The notes: generated by a model not told the origin, from the letters alone. A DNA stretch of 64,000 nucleotides from an uncultured Schaedlerella sp. (GCA_934435195.1 CAKSAJ010000003.1:124001-188000), one strand, 5' to 3'; positions 29,505 to 37,420 are shown, numbered from the stretch's first letter. Numbers and translations: made by a program.

Positions 29505-31031
29505 TTATTCTCCTCCCTTCGTATTAGCACCTGCCATCAACAATCCAATTTCTTCTGATGATGTAACAGTTGGATCAACCTCTCCGATAATTCCACCCTT
29601 ATACATAACAGCTACTCTATCTGAAAGACTCATAATTTCTGATAACTCACTAGAGATTAACAGAACTGCCTTGCCGGCATTTCTAAGAGCCAACAGCTGT
29701 CTGTGAATAAATTCAATTGAGCCGATATCAACACCTCGTGTCGGCTGACATGCAATAATCAAATCCGGGTTATTCTCAAACTCTCTTGCTATAATAACCT
29801 TCTGCGCATTACCACCTGATAACTGAGAAATCAAACCATATTTATCAGATACACGAATATCATATTTTTCAATAAAATCGTCACATAACTGTTTGATTTT
29901 ACGTCCTTTCAATACACCATTCTTACAAACATCATGAGTATCAAAATATCCTGCAATACAGTTTTCTGGAATTGACATATCTTTACATAAGCCCTGTGCA
30001 TAACGGTCTTCTGGAATAATACCGATACCGAATTTTCTTAATTTATCAGGCCATGCATTGGTTACATCTTTTCCATTTAAAGTAACTTTTCCTTTTGTCA
30101 CTTCCATAATACCGGTCAGCACTTTAATCAGCTCACTCTGTCCGTTTCCTTCTACTCCAGCAATACCAAGTACTTCACCCTTTCTTACCGATAATGAAAC
30201 GTTATGAAGAATTTCCTGATTTGCATCATTCACGGTACAAATGTTTTCTACACGATATGCTTCTACATCTTGTGGTTTTGGTCCCGCTTCATTTCGAACT
30301 GTCAATACGACATCACGCCCAACCATCATCTGCGCCAGCTCTGTCTCATTTGTATCTTTTGTCTTTACATTTCCAATCACCTGACCACTCTTGATAACAG
30401 TCACACTATCACTCATATACATAACTTCTCGAAGCTTATGAGTAATTACGATAATTGTTTTTCCCTGATCACGAAGTGCCATCAAATTTTCCATCAGCTG
30501 ATCAACCTCCTGCGGTGTAAGAACTGCTGTAGGTTCATCCAATATCAGAATATCTACATTACGATACAGCATTTTTAAAATTTCAACCTGTTGACAAAGA
30601 CCTACGGAAATATCTTGAATCTTATCCATTGGATCAATTTGAAAATGATACTGTTCAATAAGTTTTTTAACCTTCTCAATCTCCACTCTTCGATCAATCA
30701 GACCTCTTTTTGTAATTTCACTTCCAAGCAAAATGTTCTCGTATACACTTAAACTAGGTACCAATTTAAAATGCTGATGAACCATTCCGATTCCGTTTCG
30801 GATTGCATCTGTAGGGGAGTTCATTACGAGTTCTTTTCCGTTCAATAAAATCTTTCCGCTTGTTGGTTTATGCACACCATACAACATATTCATTAATGTA
30901 GATTTACCGGCTCCATTTTCACCAACAATACATTTGATTTCCTGCTTCTCCACTTGTATATTGATATTATTATTTGCAATAAAATCCCCAAATTTTTTTG
31001 TTAAATTTTTTGTTTCTATAATAATACTCAT
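29505..31031 (-). CDS. Nucleoside-type ABC importer ATPase (two nucleotide-binding domains)
   Basis: A 508-residue fused double ATPase, as in ribose and BmpA-type nucleoside systems. Domain 1 has Walker A GENGAGKST at about 38-46 and Walker B LILDEPTAVL; its signature is the atypical VGLCQQ. Domain 2 has the degenerate Walker A GVEGNGQSE and a canonical LSGGNAQK signature. It is separated from the substrate-binding protein gene by an attenuator-like hairpin. Confidence 0.92.
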   Translation of the reverse strand: MSIIIETKNLTKKFGDFIANNNINIQVEKQEIKCIVGENGAGKSTLMNMLYGVHKPTSGKILLNGKELVMNSPTDAIRNGIGMVHQHFKLVPSLSVYENILLGSEITKRGLIDRRVEIEKVKKLIEQYHFQIDPMDKIQDISVGLCQQVEILKMLYRNVDILILDEPTAVLTPQEVDQLMENLMALRDQGKTIIVITHKLREVMYMSDSVTVIKSGQVIGNVKTKDTNETELAQMMVGRDVVLTVRNEAGPKPQDVEAYRVENICTVNDANQEILHNVSLSVRKGEVLGIAGVEGNGQSELIKVLTGIMEVTKGKVTLNGKDVTNAWPDKLRKFGIGIIPEDRYAQGLCKDMSIPENCIAGYFDTHDVCKNGVLKGRKIKQLCDDFIEKYDIRVSDKYGLISQLSGGNAQKVIIAREFENNPDLIIACQPTRGVDIGSIEFIHRQLLALRNAGKAVLLISSELSEIMSLSDRVAVMYKGGIIGEVDPTVTSSEEIGLLMAGANTKGGE

Positions 31032-31061
31032 AGGTAAATCTCCTTATTTTTGGGTAAAATA

Positions 31062-31117
31062 AGGGTGCCCCAAAGTACTTTGCGCGCTTTGTAACACATT
31101 TTCTTTTGAGACACCCT
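31062..31117 (-). terminator. Attenuating hairpin between binding-protein and ATPase genes
   Basis: A 13-bp stem (31062-31074 with 31105-31117, including two G-U pairs on the coding strand) around a loop of about 30 nt, followed on the minus strand by TTATTTT. It lies between the stop of the binding-protein gene and the ATPase start, and probably makes the binding protein more abundant than the membrane complex. Confidence 0.65.
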
Positions 31118-31125
31118 CAAATAAA

Positions 31126-32298
31126 TTAATTTGTTTTAATTACAACATTCGGGCATGTAGATTCGTCAAATTCTTCATTTAACTGTTTGTTCGTAACTTT
31201 AATTTCTCCGCTAGAAATCTTATCACTTACAGCCTGAACTTTTTCTTTAATCTCGTTCCATACTTCCTGATTCTGAACATGTTTGCCCATCTCTTCAAGA
31301 TCTGTAATTCCTGTTGCACCTGAAGCAAGGTTATATGTCTGGAATCTATCCATCTCATCAATCTTACCTTCTGCATAAGCCTTTGTGATTGTCTTAACCG
31401 GTACGCCTGTAATCTTCAATACACTTGTAAGAACATGCCCTGGCTGCTGTGCATCTAAGTTCGCATCTGTCTGGATTGCAAGTTTTCCTAATTCTTTTGC
31501 TTTTGCTGTAATTCCATCTCCCACAACTCCGGCATCCGCAAATACTACGTTTGCACCTTCATCGTAGAATGTTCCTGCTACTGTACTTCCTAATGCTGAA
31601 TCTGTAAATCCTGCATCATATTTAGCATAGTAATTATATGTTGCACCATACTCTTCTGCTGCTGCATTGATTCCTTCAATAAATCCATAAGAGTAAACAA
31701 GAATTCCGTTAGAGTTTGTTCCTCCGATGAAACCGATTCCTCTTGCCTGATCTAATGGGGTAAGTCCATAAGAATCATCAAACAGTTCTGCCATATTTTC
31801 ATTCACCTGAACAGATAAGTATCCAGCGAGGTAAGAAGCTTCATGAACATCAAATAAAACTGAAATTACATTGTCGTGAAGTGTTTCTCCATTTTCATCA
31901 ACATTTGGATTATCATTAAATACTACGAATGTTGTATCTGGGTACTGTGCTGCGATTGGCTCTGCACCACCAACGCCTTTCACTAATGCATCAAAGTCAT
32001 ACTCTAATGAAAAGATTAAGTTGTATCCATCATCCGCTAATGTTTCTAATGCTTCCGGAACACCATTAGCTGGTTCGATAACCTTATACTCACAACCAAC
32101 TTCCTCTGACATTTCTTCGATGCTTTCACATGCTGACTGGTTATATCCGTTGTCATTCTGTCCTGATCCTGAACAAACAACCGCAACTCTTAAATCACTG
32201 TTTTTTTCTGCAGAACCACCATCTTTGCCACATCCTGTAAAAATAGTTGCACTTAATAAAACAAGTGCCATCCCTAAAACGCTTGCTCTCTTTTTCAT
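31126..32298 (-). CDS. BMP-family (nucleoside-binding) lipoprotein
   Basis: A 390-residue extracellular substrate-binding lipoprotein of the BmpA/Med/PnrA family, which bind purine or pyrimidine nucleosides. The signal peptide has the lipobox FTGC with C23 as lipidated residue. Conserved stretches include SGSGQNDNGYNQSACE, NLIFSLEYDFD, GFIGGTNSNGI and VVFADAGVVGDG. It is the first transport gene after the GntR regulator and defines the operon as nucleoside-like uptake. Confidence 0.9.
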   Translation of the reverse strand: MKKRASVLGMALVLLSATIFTGCGKDGGSAEKNSDLRVAVVCSGSGQNDNGYNQSACESIEEMSEEVGCEYKVIEPANGVPEALETLADDGYNLIFSLEYDFDALVKGVGGAEPIAAQYPDTTFVVFNDNPNVDENGETLHDNVISVLFDVHEASYLAGYLSVQVNENMAELFDDSYGLTPLDQARGIGFIGGTNSNGILVYSYGFIEGINAAAEEYGATYNYYAKYDAGFTDSALGSTVAGTFYDEGANVVFADAGVVGDGITAKAKELGKLAIQTDANLDAQQPGHVLTSVLKITGVPVKTITKAYAEGKIDEMDRFQTYNLASGATGITDLEEMGKHVQNQEVWNEIKEKVQAVSDKISSGEIKVTNKQLNEEFDESTCPNVVIKTN

Positions 32299-32321
32299 TA
32301 TTTTTTTCTCCTCTTCTTTAC

Positions 32322-33053
32322 CTATCTTGCTTGATAAATATAAAATTTAAACTTGTCTGTTCTATAGCAACATTTGAAATATTCGATTGGAACTTCTTTC
32401 CCATTCACAATACCATATGTTGTACAACAGAACTGCAACAGTGGAACATTCTCTTCCACATCCAGATAATCGATCAACTCATCATGTGCACTGATAGCTT
32501 CGATTGTTCGAGTTGCTTTTGTAATCTTAACATTGTATTTTTCTTCCAGAATCTTATACAAAGATACTCTTGAAAAATCAAACAACTCTATTTCCGGAAA
32601 ATATTTATACGGTAAATATGTACGCGTATAATTGACTGGTTCATCATCTGCGTAATAGATTCTTGAAAGACTAAAAATCTTTTCATCCTCTTCACCTAGA
32701 TTTAGAACATTCTTCCGCTTAGCATCCGCTTCTATCACATTTTTGTTAAGAACTTTTCTACTTGGTACATGTCCCAATTTTTCAATATCTTCTGTACAGC
32801 TTGTGATAGATACTAAATTGTTTTGTTCTCCTTCCCCCTTTACATAAGTTCCTTTTCCGTGCACCCGGTAAAGGTAACCTTCATTTACAAGTTCCTCAAT
32901 TGCTTTTCGAATTGTAATTCTACTTACATCGAACATTGCCATTAAGTCTCTTTCACTCGGAATTGCTTCATGTTCCTTATATGTGTTGTCATTAATCCGT
33001 CTGATAATATCCTGCTTTATCACATAATATTTTGGAGCTTTAATTTCATCCAT
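32322..33053 (-). CDS. GntR/HutC-family regulator with UTRA domain
   Basis: A 243-residue regulator: an N-terminal winged helix (about 1-75, with IPSERDLMAMFDVSRITIRKAIEELVNEGYLYRVHGKGTY in consecutive parts) and a C-terminal UTRA effector domain (about 95-240). It heads the operon and is followed 23 nt later by the binding-protein gene. Repeated TTAACTGGTTAT boxes lie between its promoter and start codon, indicating autoregulation and control of the whole operon by a small ligand. Confidence 0.9.
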   Translation of the reverse strand: MDEIKAPKYYVIKQDIIRRINDNTYKEHEAIPSERDLMAMFDVSRITIRKAIEELVNEGYLYRVHGKGTYVKGEGEQNNLVSITSCTEDIEKLGHVPSRKVLNKNVIEADAKRKNVLNLGEEDEKIFSLSRIYYADDEPVNYTRTYLPYKYFPEIELFDFSRVSLYKILEEKYNVKITKATRTIEAISAHDELIDYLDVEENVPLLQFCCTTYGIVNGKEVPIEYFKCCYRTDKFKFYIYQAR

Positions 33054-33082
33054 TAGAACACCTCCTCTATCTATAACCTGTC

Positions 33083-33163
33083 GTTAACTGGTTATTACCA
33101 CTTGTTAACTGGTTATGACGTATCTTGTAATTCTATATTATCCTAAACTGCATTTTTCGTCAA
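33083..33163 (-). promoter_or_regulatory. Promoter and operators of the nucleoside-type operon
   Basis: On the minus strand a -35 TTGACG (33158-33163) and -10 TAATAT (33135-33140) are spaced by 17 bp. Downstream, in the expected leader, GTTAACTGGTTAT occurs twice (33083-33095 and 33104-33116), exactly 21 bp apart, or two helical turns. A further inverted TATAACC is at 33072-33078. The layout suggests repression by the GntR protein binding just past the start site. Confidence 0.75.
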
Positions 33164-33259
33164 TATTGGAATAATAAACTAATAATTTCCAAGTTTTTTG
33201 TTGATTTTGCACAGCATTTTCTTTGTTTATATAATAGAACAGTGCCACTTGTCCTCTGT

Positions 33260-33271
33260 TGGTTATAACCA
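33260..33271. promoter_or_regulatory. Upstream TGGTTATAACCA palindrome
   Basis: A perfect 12-bp palindrome about 100 bp upstream of the -35. Its half TGGTTAT equals that in the two leader operators, so it may be an auxiliary GntR site allowing looping. Confidence 0.5.
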
Positions 33272-33290
33272 CTCCAATCAACTGGTACTG

Positions 33291-33317
33291 TTTTGATTTG
33301 CTATTTAGTTCATTAAG
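33291..33317 (+). repeat. Direct repeat flanking the Rpn gene, left copy
   Basis: A 27-bp sequence ending in GCTATTTAGTTCATTAAG, found again at 34676-34702 with one difference (T to C). The two copies flank the Rpn nuclease gene. Confidence 0.8.
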
Positions 33318-33499
33318 TGGCAATACGTTCCTTACAAAAAATTGAATCTACTCATCCCTTTATCTATTTCAATCACGGTACACCTCCAAGCAAGAAAAGA
33401 CTATGCAATCCAGCGAATTGGAGTCGGGCTTGCCCTACGAAGCTGAGCAGGAGTGCATAGTCTTTTCTTGCTTAGAGGCCATCGTGAACTAAATAGCAA
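33298..33499. repeat. Nested foldback left of the Rpn gene
   Basis: Two pairs of perfect inverted arms: outer 15 bp (33298-33312 with 33485-33499) and inner 20 bp (33388-33407 with 33454-33473). It contains the left copy of the inverted repeat that ends at 35393. The interval 33164-33758 has no other convincing gene. Confidence 0.8.
33318..33345 (+). repeat. Left inverted repeat of the Rpn locus
   Basis: A 28-bp sequence (TGGCAATACGTTCC then TTACAAAAAATTGA) matching the reverse complement of 35366-35393 with a single mismatch at position 5; the inner 23 bp are identical. Confidence 0.85.
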
Positions 33500-33758
33500 C
33501 TTCCCCCTTTACACAACACAAAATTCATGCTATGGTATTCCTACATCTTCAGAGACCTTCTTTTCTCTGAATTTTCTAAGCCGCAAGGCTCTCATCTCGG
33601 GTTTCGATTTCTGAAACATAATCCGATATGAAAAGAAATGCTTTTGACAAGTTGATAATTGGAGATTTCTATATTATTTTCACTTCTGTGATATTTTTTG
33701 TTGTCTCTTTGTCATTGCATTAAGTAACTGAAAACTTTATAATGAAAGGAGACTTGAA

Positions 33759-34643
33759 TTGAAAAAAAATACCACAAATGCACTCGAATGGCATCCTGCT
33801 TTTCAAGCAACAATCCAGATTGAATTTGAAGCAGAAGCCGAAAAACTCACCTTTGAGCCAGAGCATTTATTATCGAAAAAGCCCATGCAGATGGATGAGT
33901 TGATTATCAAAGTAGCTGAAAATGAAGTGATTCACAAGAATATCGGCAGGATTTTTAAAAGATACAATATCATTGAATACAAAAGTCCAGATGACAATTT
34001 AACAATTAACGATTTTTACAAAGTGTATGGATATTGCTGTTTTTATCAGTCCGACACCGACAAAGTCTGCGAGATTCCGCCACAAGAATTAACTATTACT
34101 TTCATATGCAACCATTTCCCCAGAAAGATGATTCAACATCTAAAGGACTTTCGAGGATTGGACACTGTTCCTATAGATGCCGGAATTTATTATATAACCG
34201 GGGATGCTTTTCCAATACAACTTCTCGTAACAAAAGAGTTGGATCCAAAAGAAAATCTTTGGTTGCAGAGTTTACGTAAGAATATGACAAATCCCCAAGA
34301 AATTGAAACACTTCTCAGAGAATATGAAATAAAAAAATCATCAAAACTATATCAAGCAGCAATGGATGTAATCACCCGTGCGAACTGGGTTGCAGTAAAG
34401 GAGGTTAAAACGAATATGTGTGAAGCATTAAAAGAATTAATGGCAGAAGAATTTCAAGAACAGGAAGAACTTGTGACCAAACGAGTAACGGAAGAAGTAA
34501 CGAAACGAGTAACTGAGCAAGTGACCGAACAAGTGACCGAAGAATTTATCCGAACTTTATTTAAGCATATTACCGATGCTGACAAACTGGCTGAACTATT
34601 GAATTTACCTGTAGAACAAATCAATAAAGTGTTGAATAGGTGA
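33759..34643 (+). CDS. Rpn-like PD-(D/E)XK nuclease family protein
   Basis: A 294-residue protein of the type common in multiple copies in Lachnospiraceae, starting at TTG after AAAGGAG. The nuclease-like core (about 60-115) contains KNIGRIFKRYNIIEYKSP, where IEYKSP fits a PD-(D/E)XK E-x-K motif, and DFYKVYGYCCFYQ. The C-terminal part is a coiled segment made of short VTKRVTEE/VTEQ repeats, followed by a helical KLAELLNLPVEQINKVL motif. It is surrounded by inverted, direct and tandem repeats. Rpn proteins are implicated in recombination; mobility of this unit is inference. Confidence 0.75.
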   Translation: MKKNTTNALEWHPAFQATIQIEFEAEAEKLTFEPEHLLSKKPMQMDELIIKVAENEVIHKNIGRIFKRYNIIEYKSPDDNLTINDFYKVYGYCCFYQSDTDKVCEIPPQELTITFICNHFPRKMIQHLKDFRGLDTVPIDAGIYYITGDAFPIQLLVTKELDPKENLWLQSLRKNMTNPQEIETLLREYEIKKSSKLYQAAMDVITRANWVAVKEVKTNMCEALKELMAEEFQEQEELVTKRVTEEVTKRVTEQVTEQVTEEFIRTLFKHITDADKLAELLNLPVEQINKVLNR

Positions 34644-34675
34644 TCATTCCAACTCTTCATCCCTTTTCTAGCTCC

Positions 34676-34702
34676 TTTTGATTCGCTATTTAGTTCATTA
34701 AG
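34676..34702 (+). repeat. Direct repeat flanking the Rpn gene, right copy
   Basis: Second copy of the 27-bp sequence at 33291-33317, with one mismatch, 33 bp after the Rpn stop. Confidence 0.8.
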
Positions 34703-34824
34703 TTGGATAAGCGTCCCTGAGAAAAATATTGGATATGAATTTCTGTTCAGACTCCGTCAGTAGGAAATGCATAAAGGTCAGAATTATTACTAAAAACAGA
34801 GCTTTACTGGACCGGCGCCCCCAT

Positions 34825-35135
34825 GTATCTACACATCTCGCTTATTCAGTGTTGTAGATGCCTTTATGGTAATCGTTGTATCTACACTGACTTAATATTC
34901 GCTGTTGCAGATGCTCTTTTCTTGACCAATGTATCTGCAACTTGCTTTTTTGAGCTTGCAGATACTTTTAAGCTTGCCTGTCATGTACAATTGCATCTAC
35001 ATCTTGCCTTTTCTTGGATTTGAGGATACTGCCTTCGTAAATTTTGCATCTACATCTCACATTTTCGATAACGTGAGGATGCTCCCCATTGAAATTCTGC
35101 ATCCTCAACCTGCACTTTCTAAGCCTTGCGGATAC
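34825..35135. repeat. Six-copy array of ~53-bp repeats, each with inverted arms
   Basis: Left arms of the form G(T/C)ATCTACA start at 34825, 34878, 34931, 34993, 35046 and 35099 (steps 53, 53, 62, 53, 53). Each is followed after 26-28 nt by a right arm of the form TG(T/C)AGAT(A/G)C or TGAGGAT(A/G)C. Arms vary but often keep complementarity within or between neighbouring units. The interval between the Rpn gene and 35397 holds no supported coding sequence. Confidence 0.8.
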
Positions 35136-35159
35136 TTCACTGCCTGAGGTAATACATTA

Positions 35160-35393
35160 CTTACAAAAAATTGATATAAGAAATTCGAGCGAATATGGAG
35201 TGAGCGTTGGTGACACTTAGAGCGTAAATTTTTGTGTTATTGAATTTGAACGAACATGTTTGAAGCTGCGTAGCAGCAAGTTTGAGTTCAAATTCATTTG
35301 CTTTTAGCAAAAATTTACGCTCTTATGTGTCTCCCGCTCATGGAATCTGAGCAAGAATTCTTATATCAATTTTTTGTAAGGAACGTATAGCCA
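35160..35393. repeat. Right foldback with the distal inverted repeat
   Basis: A nested hairpin of about 220 nt: outer arms 23 bp (35160-35182 with 35358-35380), middle arms 15 bp (35220-35234 with 35308-35322), inner arms 10 bp (35242-35251 with 35286-35295) and a GCTGC/GCAGC tip. The outer right arm is part of the 28-bp copy (35366-35393) that is inverted relative to 33318-33345. Confidence 0.85.
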
Positions 35394-35397
35394 TCTA

Positions 35398-35922
35398 TTA
35401 AACCAATTTAAACCTTCCCACATCTTCATGTGGATTTACTTTCGCCATACCTATCTCATCAAATTGTGCCGTAAATGGTACAAAACTTTCTTGCATTGCT
35501 TGAAATGCCTTCTGCATCTGTACTTTATCCAGTGTTTTTCCTAAAGTTATATGTGGCAGCCATGAAAAAGGCTTATAATATTCACTCATTTTCGTCTCTG
35601 GAATATTACAAAATGTAGCATATACTTCCTTGGACAATTCAAACAGCTCCTGATTCAACACAGGAGTTGCATACATTACATATGGAAACAGCTGTCCAAC
35701 TGAGACAACCTTCATGTTGCCTGAGTATAATTTCCCATTCAAAGTTTCAAACGCTGGTTTTAGAACATTGACATTTCTTGCCTCAATCGCAGCTATTGTC
35801 ATATGTGGCGGCACATGATTCTCAATCATAAAATGATTACCTGTTTCCTCAGTAATTTTGTCTATATACCACTGCAGAGTTTTATTTGTTTGTTTATCAA
35901 AATAAATTGAAATAAGATACAT
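35398..35922 (-). CDS. 2H phosphoesterase (2'-5' RNA ligase/LigT-like) family protein
   Basis: A 174-residue protein with the two H-x-T motifs of the 2H superfamily: HMT at residues 40-42 (VPPHMTIAA) and HIT in LPHITLGKT in the second half. Such enzymes open 2',3'-cyclic phosphates or hydrolyse 2'-5' linkages in RNA. It follows the SdpI-like gene by 34 nt and may be cotranscribed. It borders the repeat-rich Rpn locus. The in vivo substrate is unknown. Confidence 0.85.
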   Translation of the reverse strand: MYLISIYFDKQTNKTLQWYIDKITEETGNHFMIENHVPPHMTIAAIEARNVNVLKPAFETLNGKLYSGNMKVVSVGQLFPYVMYATPVLNQELFELSKEVYATFCNIPETKMSEYYKPFSWLPHITLGKTLDKVQMQKAFQAMQESFVPFTAQFDEIGMAKVNPHEDVGRFKLV

Positions 35923-35956
35923 AGTTTCATCTCCTCAGGTGAAATTGTAGCTAACT

Positions 35957-36991
35957 CTATTCTATTTCCCGTGACATCTTCTCACTGATAGTATGATATA
36001 TTTCTTCTGTCGCCGAATCATTTTCACCATTTATAACCAATATTTTTCCATCTACACTCATGACTACATATGAATGACAAGACGAATGCGTATAACGGAT
36101 ATAATTTCCATAAACATCATTTTTAAAATTTCCCATAGCATATTTAAAATTTCCCAAACCATTGGTTCTATAATCATTCGAGTTCTCTAATGAATTCTCT
36201 TCGTATGAGATACTGTCAATCTGTGTATAGTCTACTGTATAATCGCTCCATCCCTGCGCCTCGATAGTAAAATTGTTATCTTGGAACTGAATATCAATGC
36301 TTCCCCAAAACAAAGTCACTATAATAAATATAATCATTAAAATTGTTACTATTCCATACACCACAGTCGCTTTTTTGTTATACTGAATTTTTAATTTTTC
36401 TCCGGTTCCTATCTTTTTCTTATAAAAAAGATAGGAATAAAGAACACTGATGATTGCGGCTGCCATAATACTTACAATATACAAAACAAGTGCTGCTATG
36501 CTTTCTGCAAAAAGACCGCAAAGCATACACAGAATACTTGATGCCACCCATATCTTTCCACTGAATCTATGCGTTGCATTCCAGTTTTCTTCATCCTGCA
36601 ATGTCCATACAACTCTGATTCCTATCGTATTGTTCTGTTTCACCTTTGGCAGATAATTTCCTATAACCATGAACATTAAACCTGTTCCATAATAAGTCAA
36701 TGCCATAAATAAATTCTCTGTATCTGCTCCCATGTTGACCAATCTGGCAATACCATTATAAATCAATGTAATAACAGGTATGATCCATATGGTCATCCCT
36801 ATAACCTTGCGACTTTGTTGTCTGTTCCTGTTATCATAAAATATGATTGTCACAAGCGCACATTGCATCACTATAAAAAATACATTTAACCACTTACCCT
36901 GTATACTCGTAAAACCTACCAGGATCCCTGCAAGAATTACCAATCCAGAGCTAATTAATGTCCCTCTATAATTTTTTATCATTTCTTTCAT
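35957..36991 (-). CDS. SdpI-like immunity/membrane protein
   Basis: A 344-residue membrane protein. The central part carries the SdpI-family signature (GNYLPKVKQNNTIGIR then WTLQDEENWNATHRFSGKIW), with about seven membrane helices and an extracytoplasmic C-terminal domain (about 225-340). In Bacillus, SdpI protects against the SdpC toxin and captures the SdpR repressor at the membrane. The gene overlaps the ArsR-type repressor by 26 nt, the same sdpR-sdpI layout. The C-terminal extension is longer than in the Bacillus protein. No SdpC-like toxin gene is nearby. Confidence 0.82.
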   Translation of the reverse strand: MKEMIKNYRGTLISSGLVILAGILVGFTSIQGKWLNVFFIVMQCALVTIIFYDNRNRQQSRKVIGMTIWIIPVITLIYNGIARLVNMGADTENLFMALTYYGTGLMFMVIGNYLPKVKQNNTIGIRVVWTLQDEENWNATHRFSGKIWVASSILCMLCGLFAESIAALVLYIVSIMAAAIISVLYSYLFYKKKIGTGEKLKIQYNKKATVVYGIVTILMIIFIIVTLFWGSIDIQFQDNNFTIEAQGWSDYTVDYTQIDSISYEENSLENSNDYRTNGLGNFKYAMGNFKNDVYGNYIRYTHSSCHSYVVMSVDGKILVINGENDSATEEIYHTISEKMSREIE

Positions 36992-37280
36992 CGTCCGATG
37001 CTCCTTTCAAGTCCGTTATCCATAACATGACATCTTCCAACACGGAAGTGTTTAATTCATAATAAATAAACTTTCCCTCTCTTTGGTTTCGAATCAAATC
37101 AGCCTCCTTTAATACTGCCAGATGTCTTGATATAGATGCTCCCGTTACTGAAAAATGTTCGCATATCTCTCCTGCTGAAAGCCGCCCATTTTTCAACAAA
37201 TTCAAAATCTCGCGTCGTATTGGATCAGCCAATGCTTTTAATGTATCTTGTATACCCAAAAATTCATCCCATCCTTTCAT
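36966..37280 (-). CDS. ArsR/SdpR-type transcriptional repressor
   Basis: A 104-residue winged-helix protein: IRREILNLLKNGRLSAGEICEHFSVTGASISRHLAVLKEADLI spans the recognition helix (about 18-62) and KFIYYELNTSVLEDV follows. No metal-binding cysteine cluster is present, consistent with SdpR rather than a metal sensor. It is the first gene of an operon with the SdpI-like protein and has a consensus promoter with likely operator sequences over the start site. Confidence 0.87.
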   Translation of the reverse strand: MKGWDEFLGIQDTLKALADPIRREILNLLKNGRLSAGEICEHFSVTGASISRHLAVLKEADLIRNQREGKFIYYELNTSVLEDVMLWITDLKGASDDERNDKKL

Positions 37281-37281
37281 T

Positions 37282-37336
37282 TAACGTTTAACCTAATTGT
37301 TAAGTGTATTATAATCCAAGGTACTCTATGTGTCAA
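37282..37336 (-). promoter_or_regulatory. sdpR-type promoter
   Basis: TTGACA (37331-37336) and TATAAT (37308-37313) on the minus strand with 17-bp spacing, a consensus promoter. Between it and the start codon lie TTAAC/GTTAA inverted elements (37282-37303), a plausible repressor site. Confidence 0.8.
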
Positions 37337-37377
37337 GAAGCAATCACTTTATACTTACTATAAATCTGTGAACAATA

Positions 37378-37411
37378 AGGACCCAGCAGGGATTTTTCCC
37401 TTCTGAGTCCT
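37378..37411 (-). terminator. Terminator of the YtrA-type ABC operon
   Basis: Imperfect 14-bp stem (37378-37391 with 37398-37411) around a six-base loop, 10 nt past the permease stop; followed on the minus strand by TATTGTT. Confidence 0.7.
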
Positions 37412-37420
37412 TTATAATTG

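Noticed and set aside
33138..33323. 61-codon minus-strand frame upstream of the GntR gene
   Set aside because: It overlaps the GntR promoter and an operator-like palindrome and has no ribosome site.
34823..35023. Open reading frame of 66 codons on the plus strand in the tandem array
   Set aside because: It is a by-product of the 53-bp repeats, has no ribosome site and its repeats are not in a constant frame.
34825..35135. CRISPR array
   Set aside because: Repeats diverge, have internal inverted arms and lack unique spacers of constant length; no cas genes are present.
33318..35393. Classical insertion sequence with target-site duplication
   Set aside because: No target duplication is visible outside the inverted ends and there is no DDE or HUH transposase; described as a repeat-bounded unit only.
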